Assembly (NCBI GenBank): GCA_040772305.1
Contig: JAXGYK010000001.1
Span: 1,550,001-1,614,000, forward strand
Length of the DNA stretch: 64,000 nt
Reading direction: 5' to 3'
Source of the DNA: Mesolinea sp040772305
GTDB lineage: Bacteria > Chloroflexota > Anaerolineae > Anaerolineales > Anaerolineaceae
Shown here: piece by piece, positions 8,612-17,777 of the stretch
Position numbering within the stretch: position 1 is the stretch's first letter
How the letters are laid out: each line of letters begins with the position of its first letter
The notes under the pieces: model-generated
What the model saw: only the letters and a program-made list of their open reading frames with translations
What the model was told of the DNA's origin: nothing
Databases searched by the model: none
Translations under genes and position numbers: made by a program

Positions 8612-8840
8612 TCGTGCGGAGGAGTAATCCCCAAGGCAGCCACAGAGAAGGGCTCAATAGCTGAGAAAGCCCCGGGAAGCTAAGGACGAAGTCGCCGCTG
8701 GAAATGACCGAAGAAAGCTTAGGCAATTAGACCGGTCCGGGTGCGCCCGTTAGCGCGCAGATGAGTGCGGCAGCATTGCCGAATTGAGGTGGTACCGCGG
8801 ATTTTGTTCCGTCCTCTGACAGGACGGAACATTTTGATTA
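8612..8840 (+). promoter_or_regulatory. T-box leader controlling valS
   Basis: The 320-bp gap before valS holds a T-box riboswitch that should sense uncharged tRNA-Val. The hallmark T-box sequence GAGGTGGTACCGCGG is at 8786-8800. It is followed by a strong hairpin, GTTCCGTCCT (8806-8815) with AGGACGGAAC (8821-8830), and a T-containing tract, giving the terminator. Upstream are elements resembling Stem I: an AGTA at about 8632, an AGAGAAG at 8644-8650 and the GC-rich helices at 8650-8760. GTC at 8691-8693 is a candidate valine specifier, but I could not verify the Stem I fold. T-boxes are known in Chloroflexi as well as Firmicutes. Confidence 0.9.
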
Positions 8841-8860
8841 ATTTGTGACAGAGGTGAACG

Positions 8861-11548
8861 ATGACAGAATTACCAAAGGCATATGACTTTAAGGAATATG
8901 AAGAAAAGCTTTATCAGGAATGGGAGGCTAAAGGGTATTTTAAGCCCCAAAATGATCCTAATTTGCCCGGACACGATCCCGCGATAGAGCCCTTTGTCAT
9001 CGTTATTCCGCCGCCGAATGTTACCGGTGCATTGCATTTGGGCCACCCGTCATTTGTAACAGCTGAAGACATTATGATTCGTTACAACCGGATGAAAGGC
9101 ATACCGACTCTGTGGGTACCTGGAACCGATCATGCCGGTATCGCAACCCAACTGCAAGTAGAAAAGATGCTGGCTGCTCAAGGTAAAAAACGCACGGATT
9201 ATTCTCGTGAGGAATTTGAGAGCATCGTTTGGGACTGGAAGCATAAGTACGGTGGTCAAATTGCTAATCAGCTGCGTCGCTTGGGTGCCAGTTGCGACTG
9301 GGACCGGGAGCGCTTTACGCTGGATGAGGGTCTGTCGAAAGCTGTACGCGAGGCCTTTGTCCGCCTTTACGAGAAAGGTTTGATCTATAAAGGACCTCGT
9401 ATGACCAATTGGAGCCCTGGCCTTCAGACAGCGGTAAGTGATCTTGAGGTGGAATATACAGAGGAAGAAGGTAAACTATATTACTTCAAGTATATGCTGG
9501 CTGATGGCTCTGGAGCGTACATACCAGTAGCAACTACGCGTCCGGAAACAATCCCCGGGGATACCGGCTTGGCTGTACATCCGGAGGATGAGCGTTACCG
9601 TTCCTTTATTGGCAAAAATGTAATTGTCCCGATCTTGAATCGCGAAGTTCCCGTGATTGCAGATGCCTATGTTGAGAAGGAGTTTGGAACCGGGGCCTTA
9701 AAGATTACTCCTGGTCACGATCCGCATGACTATGAAATAGGGCAGCGACATGGTTTAGCGTTAATCAATATTATGAACAAGGATGCAACTCTGAATGAGA
9801 ACGCAGGACCCTATGCTGGAATGGAACGGTTTAAAGCACGCAAGCAAATTTGGGCAGACATGCAGGCAGCCGGGCTGGTATTGAAAGAAGAGGCCTACAT
9901 CATGAATGTGCCTCGTTCTCAGCGGGGGGGCGAGATCGTTGAACCGCTTATATCCGAGCAATGGTACGTGAAAATGGACAGTTTGGCAGCCAATGCTGCC
10001 AAGGCAGTTCGCCGCGGCGAAATCCGCTTTGTGCCTGAACGTTTTACAAAGGTTTTCCTCAATTGGATGGATAATATCCAGGATTGGTGCATCAGCCGGC
10101 AGTTGTGGTGGGGGCATCGCATTCCGGTATGGTACTGCCAAAACTGTCATGAAACGATTGTTTCCCGGGAGGATCCATGCTTTTGTCCGCAGTGCGGCAG
10201 CAAAGACCTAATACAGGATGAAGATGTGCTGGACACATGGTTTTCATCCGGCTTGTGGCCTTTTAGCGTGTTTGGCTGGCCTGAAGAAACGCCAGATTAT
10301 CAGTACTTCTACCCAACCTCAGTGCTGGAAACCGGATATGACATCATCTTTTTCTGGGTTGCACGTATGGTTATGGACGGCATTGAGTTTACCGGTAAGG
10401 CGCCCTTTCATACCGTCTATCTGCATGGCATGATACGCGATGAAAAAGGCCAAAAGATGAGTAAGACCAAAAATAATGTTATTGACCCGCTGGTGGTTAT
10501 GGATGAGTATGGCACCGATGCGCTTCGCTTTACCCTCATGGTTGGATCTACGCCTGGTAACGACATGAATGTTGGCATCCGGAAGGTTGAGGGCAACCGC
10601 AACTTCGCCAACAAGGTCTGGAATATTGGCCGCTATGTGATCAACGCCATTGATCGTTTGGAAAGTGGGCCAGAGCATGTTCAGGTACGTACCCTTGCCG
10701 ATAGCTGGATTTGGGCCCGGTTGAAAGAGACTGTAAATTCTGTTAATGCACTCTTTGAAGACTATCAGTTTGGGGAAGCAGGAAGACAGATTTATGAATT
10801 CCTGTGGAGCGACTTTGCCGACTGGTATATCGAAGCAAGTAAGGCGCAGTTGGCAAATAAAGGTGATTCCGCCTACTATACAACCCAAACTCTGGTTCGG
10901 ACTCTCGACATTATGCTACGCCTTTTGCATCCCTTTACGCCTTATGTTACCGAGGCGTTGTGGACTTATCTGAAAAAAGCTTGCAAAGCAGCCACAGTTG
11001 ATCTGAATATCCACGAAAACTGGGAAGAAGCACTTATTGTGGCTCGTTGGCCTGAAGCAATGCAGTTTGAAGATTGGGAAGCGGCCAAACAGCGCGATTT
11101 TGACTTGATCCAAAATCTAGTAAGAAGTATCAGGAATTGGCGTGCTGAAACAAAGATAGAAGCCCGCAAAAAGCTGGAAGCAAGAATTCTGGGAGGCAGT
11201 CAGAACCCACTTTTGCAATCTCAGGCACGCCTCTTAAGCGAGCTTGCAGGACTTGACTTCGAAAAGCTGAGTTTTATAGAAGAGCGACCTGCTCATGCAC
11301 ATGAGATGGCAGTAATAGTTGTGGAGGATGTGGAGATCTTTTTGCGTGAAGAGGGTCCGGGCAGTGAAGGACTGGATAAAGAACGTTTGCAAAAAGAGCT
11401 TGCCGAAGCAGAAAGCCAGATAAACAGGCTGCAGAAACTGTTGCAGAGTCCTTTTGCCCAAAAAGCGCCGCCACAGGTTGTTGCGGCAGAACGTGAGAAG
11501 TTGGAAGGCTATCTGTCTACTGCAGAGAAACTGCGCGCTCAGCTTTAA
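8861..11548 (+). CDS. valS: Valyl-tRNA synthetase
   Basis: It charges tRNA-Val in the cytoplasm. The 895-residue class I synthetase has the HIGH motif as HLGH at residues 59-62 within PPNVTGALHLGH, the CP1 editing domain (TTRPETIPGDTGLAVHPEDERY near 225), and the KMSKS motif as KMSKT near 532. The tRNA-binding domain follows, and the last 65 residues (LDKERLQKELAEAESQINRLQKL) are the coiled-coil arm of ValRS, which separates it from IleRS. The length is normal. The ATG at 8861 has an AGAGGTG ribosome site. Regulation is by the T-box leader upstream. Confidence 0.97.
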   Translation: MTELPKAYDFKEYEEKLYQEWEAKGYFKPQNDPNLPGHDPAIEPFVIVIPPPNVTGALHLGHPSFVTAEDIMIRYNRMKGIPTLWVPGTDHAGIATQLQVEKMLAAQGKKRTDYSREEFESIVWDWKHKYGGQIANQLRRLGASCDWDRERFTLDEGLSKAVREAFVRLYEKGLIYKGPRMTNWSPGLQTAVSDLEVEYTEEEGKLYYFKYMLADGSGAYIPVATTRPETIPGDTGLAVHPEDERYRSFIGKNVIVPILNREVPVIADAYVEKEFGTGALKITPGHDPHDYEIGQRHGLALINIMNKDATLNENAGPYAGMERFKARKQIWADMQAAGLVLKEEAYIMNVPRSQRGGEIVEPLISEQWYVKMDSLAANAAKAVRRGEIRFVPERFTKVFLNWMDNIQDWCISRQLWWGHRIPVWYCQNCHETIVSREDPCFCPQCGSKDLIQDEDVLDTWFSSGLWPFSVFGWPEETPDYQYFYPTSVLETGYDIIFFWVARMVMDGIEFTGKAPFHTVYLHGMIRDEKGQKMSKTKNNVIDPLVVMDEYGTDALRFTLMVGSTPGNDMNVGIRKVEGNRNFANKVWNIGRYVINAIDRLESGPEHVQVRTLADSWIWARLKETVNSVNALFEDYQFGEAGRQIYEFLWSDFADWYIEASKAQLANKGDSAYYTTQTLVRTLDIMLRLLHPFTPYVTEALWTYLKKACKAATVDLNIHENWEEALIVARWPEAMQFEDWEAAKQRDFDLIQNLVRSIRNWRAETKIEARKKLEARILGGSQNPLLQSQARLLSELAGLDFEKLSFIEERPAHAHEMAVIVVEDVEIFLREEGPGSEGLDKERLQKELAEAESQINRLQKLLQSPFAQKAPPQVVAAEREKLEGYLSTAEKLRAQL

Positions 11549-11599
11549 TCTTTTGAAAAAATATTAAAGCAAGAGTAGTGAATCGAATACTTAAGCGGG

Positions 11600-13960
11600 C
11601 TATTTAAAAGGTTTGACTCTGGTTTCGCTGGGGATCTGATTTTCAATTTTACTCAGATCTACTTTGCCCAAAAGCTCGCTTGCTATGGCACTGGAGTAAC
11701 GCGGACTTTTGACGAACACCCAAACTGGGGCATGGTCATACACGCTAAAAGCCTCCTCAGCTGCAAGCGGAGCAAAGTTGAAAAGCGGCAATTCAGGCTG
11801 GCTCTTCCAGCTGATGCTGCCATCTAAATCCGAAACCTGAAGCGGGCCAAAGGCGAAAGGCCGCTGCTCATGAAGGGCCAGGTCAAAGCCCAGGCTGCCG
11901 TCAAAGAGCGCACGATAGTAGCTAAGTGTAAGGGGGTACATTTTTGGCAGCCGGCAGATGGACCAAATTGATCGTTGGCTGGAGATAGTGATCATATCTG
12001 CAGAATCAAGCGCTTCTAAGTAGCGATCCAGCTCTTCAGAGTTGTCTCCCCAGCGGTTAGGCAGGACGATGCCATTGTAGAACATTCCATATGGGTCAAA
12101 GCCATCGTAGCTAAGGGGCAGGCCTTCATCCCACTCCTCAACCAGGATGGTGTTGCGGTTAATCGTCAGGGGTGGCCCGGATTCTAAGCTGAGATGAAGT
12201 GTAAGCTTTTGACCAGGCATTATTTTGACCGGCGGGAATGGAATGGTGTAAGGATTCCCAGCCGGGTCAGCAGTCTCTGCTAGAACGAGTGCGTTTTGTG
12301 CTACTACGGTTCCATCTGCCAGCAGTTTCCAGTTTAGAACCTGACCAGGCTGTCCATGCAAGTGTGCAAAACTCAAGCCAGTAAGTGTGCCTTGCTCGGA
12401 GGAGCTGGTGTTAAGTTCGAGGTTTGTGCTTATCGATGTGCCATGAGCAAGAGCAAAGGGAAGTTTGAAGGAAGCTGTGGGCCCCTGGGCTTCTAACTGA
12501 ACGGGCGCAGACAAGTTTTGATAGATCCAGCGGGTGGCCGTAACGCGGCTGTTTTCACGGGAGTAAACAGCATGTACGAAGGCTGAGGCATATGCCAGAC
12601 TTCCTAAGAGCACAGCGATTGCCGGGAGATAATGCAGGAAGGTTTTTAGGGCACTGGGTTGTTTTTTATCCAATCGCTCATTGGCGACCCAAACCAGAAA
12701 AAATGCAGCCAAAAGTGCAAAAAAGGGGTAGACAGGTAAAAAATAGCGAATGGACTTTACCCAGCGGGTAGCCATGAACAGAAAAAAACCGCCGGCCCAA
12801 ACCAGGGGAAGCGAATGCTGACGCCAGCTGTATGGAAGCTTAATCACCTGCCAGCAGGCCAGGATAAACCCGGCCCAGGCTGCAATACCCATGGGCAGGC
12901 CCATACCCCAAAAAACCATGTTCATCAGAGGGAAAATAATTGCCGGCCGGTCAGTCCATTGCTCGGCTGGCGGGGCGGTTGTCGCACCTCCGCTTTCGGT
13001 TAGAGCAGTCTGCAAATTGGCCAACCATTCCGGATTAAGCTGGAAAGAGAAAAAACTGGTGTCTCCCACAGGAACGCGGAAACTCATCGGTTGTGTAACC
13101 CGGAAGGTGAGCAGGGCTGCAAGCAAAACAAAAACTGTCAACGCAAGTGCCGGAATGAGTGCCTTTATCATGCTGGATTTGCTTAGCTCAGGACGGGATG
13201 CGCTGACAAGATAAGCAAGCGGCAGCAAGCCGAACAAGGGAATTAAATTAATCTTACTAGCCAGGGCCATCCCGTAGGCAATGGCAAAGAAGAGGCTATA
13301 CCAAGGGACCAATCGATTAATGCGCGTAGCCACTAAAAGGTTTTGTCGGGACTTATTGTTCATGCTGCATTTAAAGAATGGTATAGATGAAATTTGAGTG
13401 GCAGCCAACATTGCTAAGGCAGAAAAAAAAACTGCAAAGGAATCAACCGTCATAAAGTGAGAGCTCTGAATTTGGAGCACAGCCAGGGACGAAAGAGCAG
13501 CAGCAAGAAGACCGGTAGTGTGGCCGTACAATTTGCGGCCGATAGAATAAATAATCAGCAGGCAAAGGGTATTCAAAATGGCGGAAATGGTTCGCCCGGT
13601 AAGCCGTAATGGGATGTATGATGCCGTATCTGTAAGCTCGGCTATTCCACGGATGATGAAAATTGGCCACTGTCCCCAGCGCATTCCTAAGTCTGGACCG
13701 AAGCCTGTAATGTTCCCATCAGTATCGTATCGTGCGTATGGTGAGATGGGGGAAGACCTCGTGTTGAACCATTCCTCTGGGTTTTTTGGAAAGCTGAGCA
13801 GGGAAATTGTATTTGTAAAATCATACTCATCGGGATGCAGGTCGGTTCCGTCGTTCCAGTTCCGGCCGTAGAACTGAAAAAAGATACCGATAAGAATGAT
13901 CGCAAAGAGGACTAGTTCGAAAAGAAAGGGTAAGCTGCGATGCTTAGCAGTATTATTCAT
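11600..13960 (-). CDS. Polytopic membrane glycosyltransferase (GT39/PMT-like)
   Basis: A 786-residue membrane protein that probably transfers a sugar from a polyprenyl-phosphate carrier to protein, lipid or glycan outside the membrane. The first helix (residues 11-30) is followed by DGTDLHPDEYDFTNT, the acidic catalytic loop typical of PMT_2/ArnT-like GT-C enzymes. About ten further hydrophobic segments extend to residue 475. The remaining 310 residues form a soluble extracytoplasmic domain with beta-rich composition (LTLHLSLESGPPLTINRN and similar). It is convergent with valS, separated by 51 bp. The acceptor is unknown. Large Chloroflexi proteins of this architecture are usually annotated only as hypothetical or GT39. 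Confidence 0.85.
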   Translation of the reverse strand: MNNTAKHRSLPFLFELVLFAIILIGIFFQFYGRNWNDGTDLHPDEYDFTNTISLLSFPKNPEEWFNTRSSPISPYARYDTDGNITGFGPDLGMRWGQWPIFIIRGIAELTDTASYIPLRLTGRTISAILNTLCLLIIYSIGRKLYGHTTGLLAAALSSLAVLQIQSSHFMTVDSFAVFFSALAMLAATQISSIPFFKCSMNNKSRQNLLVATRINRLVPWYSLFFAIAYGMALASKINLIPLFGLLPLAYLVSASRPELSKSSMIKALIPALALTVFVLLAALLTFRVTQPMSFRVPVGDTSFFSFQLNPEWLANLQTALTESGGATTAPPAEQWTDRPAIIFPLMNMVFWGMGLPMGIAAWAGFILACWQVIKLPYSWRQHSLPLVWAGGFFLFMATRWVKSIRYFLPVYPFFALLAAFFLVWVANERLDKKQPSALKTFLHYLPAIAVLLGSLAYASAFVHAVYSRENSRVTATRWIYQNLSAPVQLEAQGPTASFKLPFALAHGTSISTNLELNTSSSEQGTLTGLSFAHLHGQPGQVLNWKLLADGTVVAQNALVLAETADPAGNPYTIPFPPVKIMPGQKLTLHLSLESGPPLTINRNTILVEEWDEGLPLSYDGFDPYGMFYNGIVLPNRWGDNSEELDRYLEALDSADMITISSQRSIWSICRLPKMYPLTLSYYRALFDGSLGFDLALHEQRPFAFGPLQVSDLDGSISWKSQPELPLFNFAPLAAEEAFSVYDHAPVWVFVKSPRYSSAIASELLGKVDLSKIENQIPSETRVKPFK

Positions 13961-14171
13961 TCGACAAATTGTTCCTAAAAGGTAGTTATGCGGCCTTTTT
14001 TATCAGACGAACAGGTCCCAGAGCAAAGATGTGTTGCAGAGTGGCTGTTGAAACGGCGTAGGGCGCGTCCAATTTCTTCTGATAAGCGGATGGGAACAGT
14101 TCTTTTCATGTTTAGGGCTCATTTTGCAGGCGAATTGTAACATGGGCTCCCAGAGAGCTGGCTGCCGCGCA
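13961..14171. other. Intergenic region left of the insertion sequence
   Basis: This holds the upstream region of the GT39 gene. A 44-codon minus-strand open frame (start at 14109, beginning MKRTVPIRLSEEIGRALRRF) is present but has no supporting context and may be a remnant. No terminator or promoter stands out. Confidence 0.35.
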
Positions 14172-14227
14172 TTGCCTCACAATTAAAGTAACTATTCAAG
14201 AATACGTTGCCTCAAAATAGATGTAAC
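14172..14227. repeat. Left double terminal repeat of the outer IS
   Basis: Two 21-bp copies start at 14172 and 14207, exactly 35 bp apart. Both begin TTGCCTCA and end GTAAC. They are the inverse complement of the right-end copies. Paired sites suggest repeated transposase binding sites at each end. Confidence 0.75.
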
Positions 14228-14247
14228 CTTTGCGGTATTAAGCAAGC

Positions 14248-15400
14248 GTGAGAAAGCCTATGATGAGCCAACGAAGTAAAAAAGAAGTTCTTGAAAGAAT
14301 TAGAGCACGCTACCTGAAAGCCAGCAAAGCAGAGAAGGGGATCATTCTGGATGAACTGACTGCGACAACAGGATATAACCGTAAATATGCGATCCGGGCA
14401 TTGCGACATCCCAGGCAGAGCAAGGGCTTGAAAAAAGCTGGACGCAAGCGGCGATACAGCCAGGAAGCGGTGCGGATACTTGAGCAGCTCTGGGAGCTGG
14501 GAGGATAATCTCTGTTCAAGGCGTTTGCAACCCTTTCTGCCCGAATGGATACGCAAACTGGAGGAGTGCGGGGAGATCAGTCTGACCCAGGAGGTGAAGG
14601 CACAGCTTCTGAGCATGAGCAGAGCCACCATGGACCGGCGTTTGCAGCCAGTGCGTTTCAAAGAGAAGAAGCGGGGACTGTCGACCACGAAACCGGGCAC
14701 ATTGCTCAAGCGGCAGATCCCCGTACGGATTTACACAGCCTGGGATGAAGAGCAGCCTGGCTTTCTGGAGATTGACCTGGTGGCCCATTGTGGTGAGACG
14801 ACAGCAGGCACTTACTTGAATACGCTGACTGCCACGGACCTGGCGACTGGATGGACGGAATGCCTGGCATTGCCCAACAAGAGCCAGACGGCAACTTTTC
14901 AAGCCATCAAAAACCTGCAAGCAAAATTACCTTTTCCCTTGCTAGGCTTGGATTCTGACAATGGCTCGGAGTTCATCAACGATATGCTCTACCGCTATTG
15001 CTTGGAGCATCAGATTACCTTTACCCGTTGCAGACCTTATCACAAGAACGATCAAGCCCATGTGGAACAGAAGAACTGGTCTGTCGTGCGTCACACCGTG
15101 GGATACGATCGTTCCAAGACCAAGGCAGAACTGGACTTGATCAGCTCAATTTATGCGGACCTACGCCTCTTCGCCAATTTCTTCCAGCCCATAGAAAAGC
15201 TGATTGGCAAATCCACTGTGGACGGTATAAAGTGCAAACAGTATGATCAGGCGAAAACGCCCTGTCAAAGGGTCTTGGATGACCCAAGGGTTGGTGAAAA
15301 AAACAAGACCCAGCTGCGGATCTTGTATAATTCTCTGAACCCTGTCACTATCAGGGAGGCTTTGATTGAGAAAACTGCCCGAATGTTAAAGATTGCTTAG
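14248..15400 (+). pseudogene. DDE-type IS transposase, split by a one-base frameshift
   Basis: The reading frame from 14248 encodes an N-terminal HTH region (KGIILDELTATTGYNRKYAI) and ends at 14508. The remainder continues in the +1 frame to 15400. Deleting one base in the G-rich run near 14488-14493 restores a continuous protein of about 384 residues, reading WELEDNLCSRRLQPFLPEW across the join. The catalytic DDE triad of the RNase H fold is visible: EIDLVAHCG, GLDSDNGSEF and AHVEQKNW. The single shift may be inactivating, a sequencing error, or a programmed frameshift. The stop codon abuts the first right terminal repeat. Confidence 0.8.
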
Positions 15401-15443
15401 TTACTTTTTCATTTGAGGCAAGGTATCACCCAAAGTTACTTTT
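15400..15443. repeat. Right double terminal repeat of the outer IS (split by insertion)
   Basis: The first copy, 15400-15421, reads GTTACTTTTTC...GAGGCAA. The second begins GTTACTTTT at 15435 and resumes at 16936-16956 on the far side of the ISLre2 element. GTTACTTTT itself (15435-15443) is the 9-bp target duplication. Confidence 0.75.
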
Positions 15444-16935
15444 GTATCTGTTTCAAAAGTGCGTGATTTAGGAAGAAAGAGGAAGGTCATCATTGATTAT
15501 AGTCTTGAATAAAGAGGCATAAGGAGCAGACAACTTACCAGATTTCAGAATTGGAAAACTGGCGGAATGTACTGTGCCGCGATATGACTTTGCCCTTGTT
15601 TTTTTAGAACTTGCTTGCATGGCTTTTGAAGTGTGGAACTGAAAACTATTTGAGAAGAGTTCCTTTTTATGTTCCAGAATTGCCAACATAGCTCTGGCGC
15701 CGTCAAGGCTCCAACTGACACCGCGGGTCTTCATTTTTTGGGCAACCAATTTACCAACATTCGATTCAATGGCACCAAGGGAAAAGCCTTGAAGGATTTC
15801 ATCAGCATGGTTGCGCAAGTATTGCAAACAATCTAATCTGGCTTTAGCCATTGCATCAGGAAGCCCGACACAGGCCTTCAACAAGGACTTTTCGATAGAA
15901 AGAAAGCCTTGGGAATAGAGCTTTTGGACCACCTCTTTGACAGGCAGACTTGTCCCAAAAGCTGAGGAGATAGCGCGTTTCACATGATAGGGGTCCAGAA
16001 CCCTGATCGAATTATTGATTCCCAGCAGATCGAAACTAGTGCCCACCCAGGGACTGCCATCTCCGCCAATCACCAGCGTCTTTGTGCTCTGCAGATCGTA
16101 GCGGGCGTAGAGCCTCTCCCTGATCATTTCCTGCCACTTCTGAGCTGGCAAGCCGATGGAAGTGATGCGGACTTTGTCCTTCAGCCTTTTTCTGCTTCCG
16201 GAGATGTATTGTTTCCCTGTATATGCGATCGCCGCCCTGACTTCCATCTTGCGCTGTTTCTCCTTTTGCAAGGCTACCCAAACCCCGTCGGCTTCACAAT
16301 ACAATCGCGGTGCTTTGATCTGACCAGGCTGTTCTGCCTGACAGCTCTGTTCCTGCGCAGATAAGCTCTGACCAATTCTGCGTACCACCCGGCCCACAGT
16401 TGAGGGACTGATGCTTTGATGACTGACATACCCGTTTACCTCAGCTGTGTCACGATAACTGAGACTGGCTGCCAGAGCACTGATCTGTTCTTCTGCTTTT
16501 TGCGTGCGCCGTTGATAAGGAACGAAACCAAGCAATTCATCCAGAGGAGTCCAGACCCTGCCATCCGCCAAACGATAGCTTCGCCTTCGGTATCTGATGC
16601 TGAACCTTTGGAATTGGTAACAACGTTCTTGGGTGCGGATACTGACCCCTTCCGGATACTGACTGGCTTTCATCCCCTTTTCGAAATCTGAGAAGGCCGC
16701 CTCGGCAACCGCCTGGGTCGTTTGGTTTACGATCTCCCTGAGGTCTTCTTCAATATGTTCTGACCGTACTGCTATTTGAAGAACCTTACCCTCACCATTT
16801 TCCCTTTGTACGTGTATACTCATGGTGACTCTCATAGTCATTGGAAGTTCCTTTCGCTTTGTTTTTTCAGCAAAAACTAATTGTATTGGAACTTCCTCTT
16901 TTTTTCTCTTGACTACGCTTTTTTGAAACGCATAC
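15444..16935 (-). mobile_element. ISLre2-family insertion sequence
   Basis: This 1492-bp element carries one transposase. Its ends are imperfect inverted repeats: GTATCTGTTTCAAAAGTGCG at the left and GTATGCGTTTCAAAAAAGCG when the right end is read inward. It is flanked by perfect 9-bp direct repeats GTTACTTTT (15435-15443 and 16936-16944), which fits the 9-bp duplication known for this family. It has landed inside the outer right repeat of another IS. The clean ends and intact gene imply a recent insertion. Confidence 0.88.
15468..16841 (-). CDS. ISLre2-family transposase
   Basis: A 457-residue transposase that mobilises the enclosing element. It matches the UPF0236/ISLre2 layout: an N-terminal region with QERCYQFQRFSIRYRRRSYRL, a central acidic block with LYCEADGVWVALQ and LVIGGDGSPWVG (candidate catalytic aspartates near residues 190 and 262), LDPYHVKRAI near 281, and a C-terminal region with SNVGKLVAQKMKTRGVSWS typical of the family. 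The frame is intact and nearly fills the element, ending 25 bp from its left boundary. Confidence 0.9.
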   Translation of the reverse strand: MTMRVTMSIHVQRENGEGKVLQIAVRSEHIEEDLREIVNQTTQAVAEAAFSDFEKGMKASQYPEGVSIRTQERCYQFQRFSIRYRRRSYRLADGRVWTPLDELLGFVPYQRRTQKAEEQISALAASLSYRDTAEVNGYVSHQSISPSTVGRVVRRIGQSLSAQEQSCQAEQPGQIKAPRLYCEADGVWVALQKEKQRKMEVRAAIAYTGKQYISGSRKRLKDKVRITSIGLPAQKWQEMIRERLYARYDLQSTKTLVIGGDGSPWVGTSFDLLGINNSIRVLDPYHVKRAISSAFGTSLPVKEVVQKLYSQGFLSIEKSLLKACVGLPDAMAKARLDCLQYLRNHADEILQGFSLGAIESNVGKLVAQKMKTRGVSWSLDGARAMLAILEHKKELFSNSFQFHTSKAMQASSKKTRAKSYRGTVHSASFPILKSGKLSAPYASLFKTIINDDLPLSS

Positions 16936-16944
16936 GTTACTTTT
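16936..16944. repeat. Right copy of the 9-bp ISLre2 target duplication
   Basis: GTTACTTTT, identical to 15435-15443. It continues into the remaining part of the interrupted terminal repeat of the older IS (to 16956). Confidence 0.88.
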
Positions 16945-17078
16945 TATTATGAGGCATTACGTGCCGTATAATTGTCCCAAGAAGTTTCGTCATGCGGTGG
17001 ATCTGTTAAGACGCTGGCGTATATTGCCTGCCCGTCTGGTTTTCAGACCTCTATCGTCTTAAAAGGAGTGAAAGCAAC

Positions 17079-17777
17079 GTGCTCTGGTTAGTAGCAACAC
17101 CAATTGGAAACCTAGAGGATATGGGCTTGCGGGCTATCCGAATTCTGGAAAGCGTTGACCTTGTTGCCAGTGAGGATACGCGAAAAACCAGCATTCTCCT
17201 TAAACATTATGGAATTAACAAACCGCAAACAGCACTCAATGAGTTTAATGAAAAGAAAGTTGTTCCGCAGCTGATTGAGCGAATGCAATCCGGAGAAGTG
17301 ATTGGCATGGTTACCGATGCAGGCACGCCCGGAATAAGCGACCCTGGTTATTTGCTGGTTCGGGCCGCGCTGGATGCCGGGCTGGAAATCAATGCGGTGC
17401 CAGGACCCTCCGCCGTTGTGATGGCGCTTACGCTCTCAGGACTGCCGATGCATGCATTTACCTTTAGGGGGTTTTCACCTCATAAGGAAGGCCCTCGCAA
17501 ACGCTTCTTGGACCAAGACAAATTACTGCCGTACACATTGGTTTATTACGAGAGTCCCTATCGCTTGAAAGCATTTTTGAAGAATGCTCTGGATATCTTT
17601 GGAGACCGGCAAGCAAGCATTGCCAACGATCTCACAAAAAAGTTCGAAAATGTAATGCGTGGGAGTTTGAGCGAACTGGTACAGACATTCCAGGAATCTC
17701 GTATCCAGGGCGAATACACGGTTTGTATTGCTGGTTACAATCCCAAACTTAAAACTTCAGGGGATTCAGATCACTAA
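17079..17777 (+). CDS. rsmI: 16S rRNA 2'-O-ribose C1402 methyltransferase
   Basis: RsmI methylates the 2'-OH of C1402 in helix 44, at the ribosomal P site. The 232-residue protein has the tetrapyrrole-methylase fold with the start LWLVATPIGNLEDMGLRAI, the family motif SEDTRKTSILLKHYGI near 31-46, and the SAM loops VTDAGTPGISDPG near 79-91 and VPGPSAVVMAL near 107. It lacks the usual 45-residue C-terminal extension of the E. coli enzyme. The start is GTG 17079, after AAGGAGTG. The gene follows the IS and converges with the queuosine transporter gene, overlapping it by 29 bp. A divergent paralogue lies at 24324-25028. Confidence 0.93.
   Translation: MLWLVATPIGNLEDMGLRAIRILESVDLVASEDTRKTSILLKHYGINKPQTALNEFNEKKVVPQLIERMQSGEVIGMVTDAGTPGISDPGYLLVRAALDAGLEINAVPGPSAVVMALTLSGLPMHAFTFRGFSPHKEGPRKRFLDQDKLLPYTLVYYESPYRLKAFLKNALDIFGDRQASIANDLTKKFENVMRGSLSELVQTFQESRIQGEYTVCIAGYNPKLKTSGDSDH

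Larger units (their letters stand above)
14172..16956 (+). mobile_element. Insertion sequence with doubled terminal repeats, interrupted by a second IS
   Basis: The element is bounded by related inverted repeats of the form TTGCCTCA...GTAAC. Each end has two copies in tandem orientation: 14172-14192 and 14207-14227 on the left, 15400-15421 and (before interruption) 15435-16956 on the right. Removing the ISLre2 insertion and one copy of its 9-bp duplication leaves about 1.28 kb, a normal size for an IS with one DDE transposase. No flanking target duplication could be seen for this older element. It sits between the GT39 gene and rsmI. Family assignment (integrase-like DDE, similar to ISNCY/IS481-type proteins) is tentative. 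Confidence 0.75.

Noticed and set aside
13961..14171. A 44-codon minus-strand gene (start 14109)
   Set aside because: It has a protein-like N-terminus but no ribosome site or context; it was kept only as a note.
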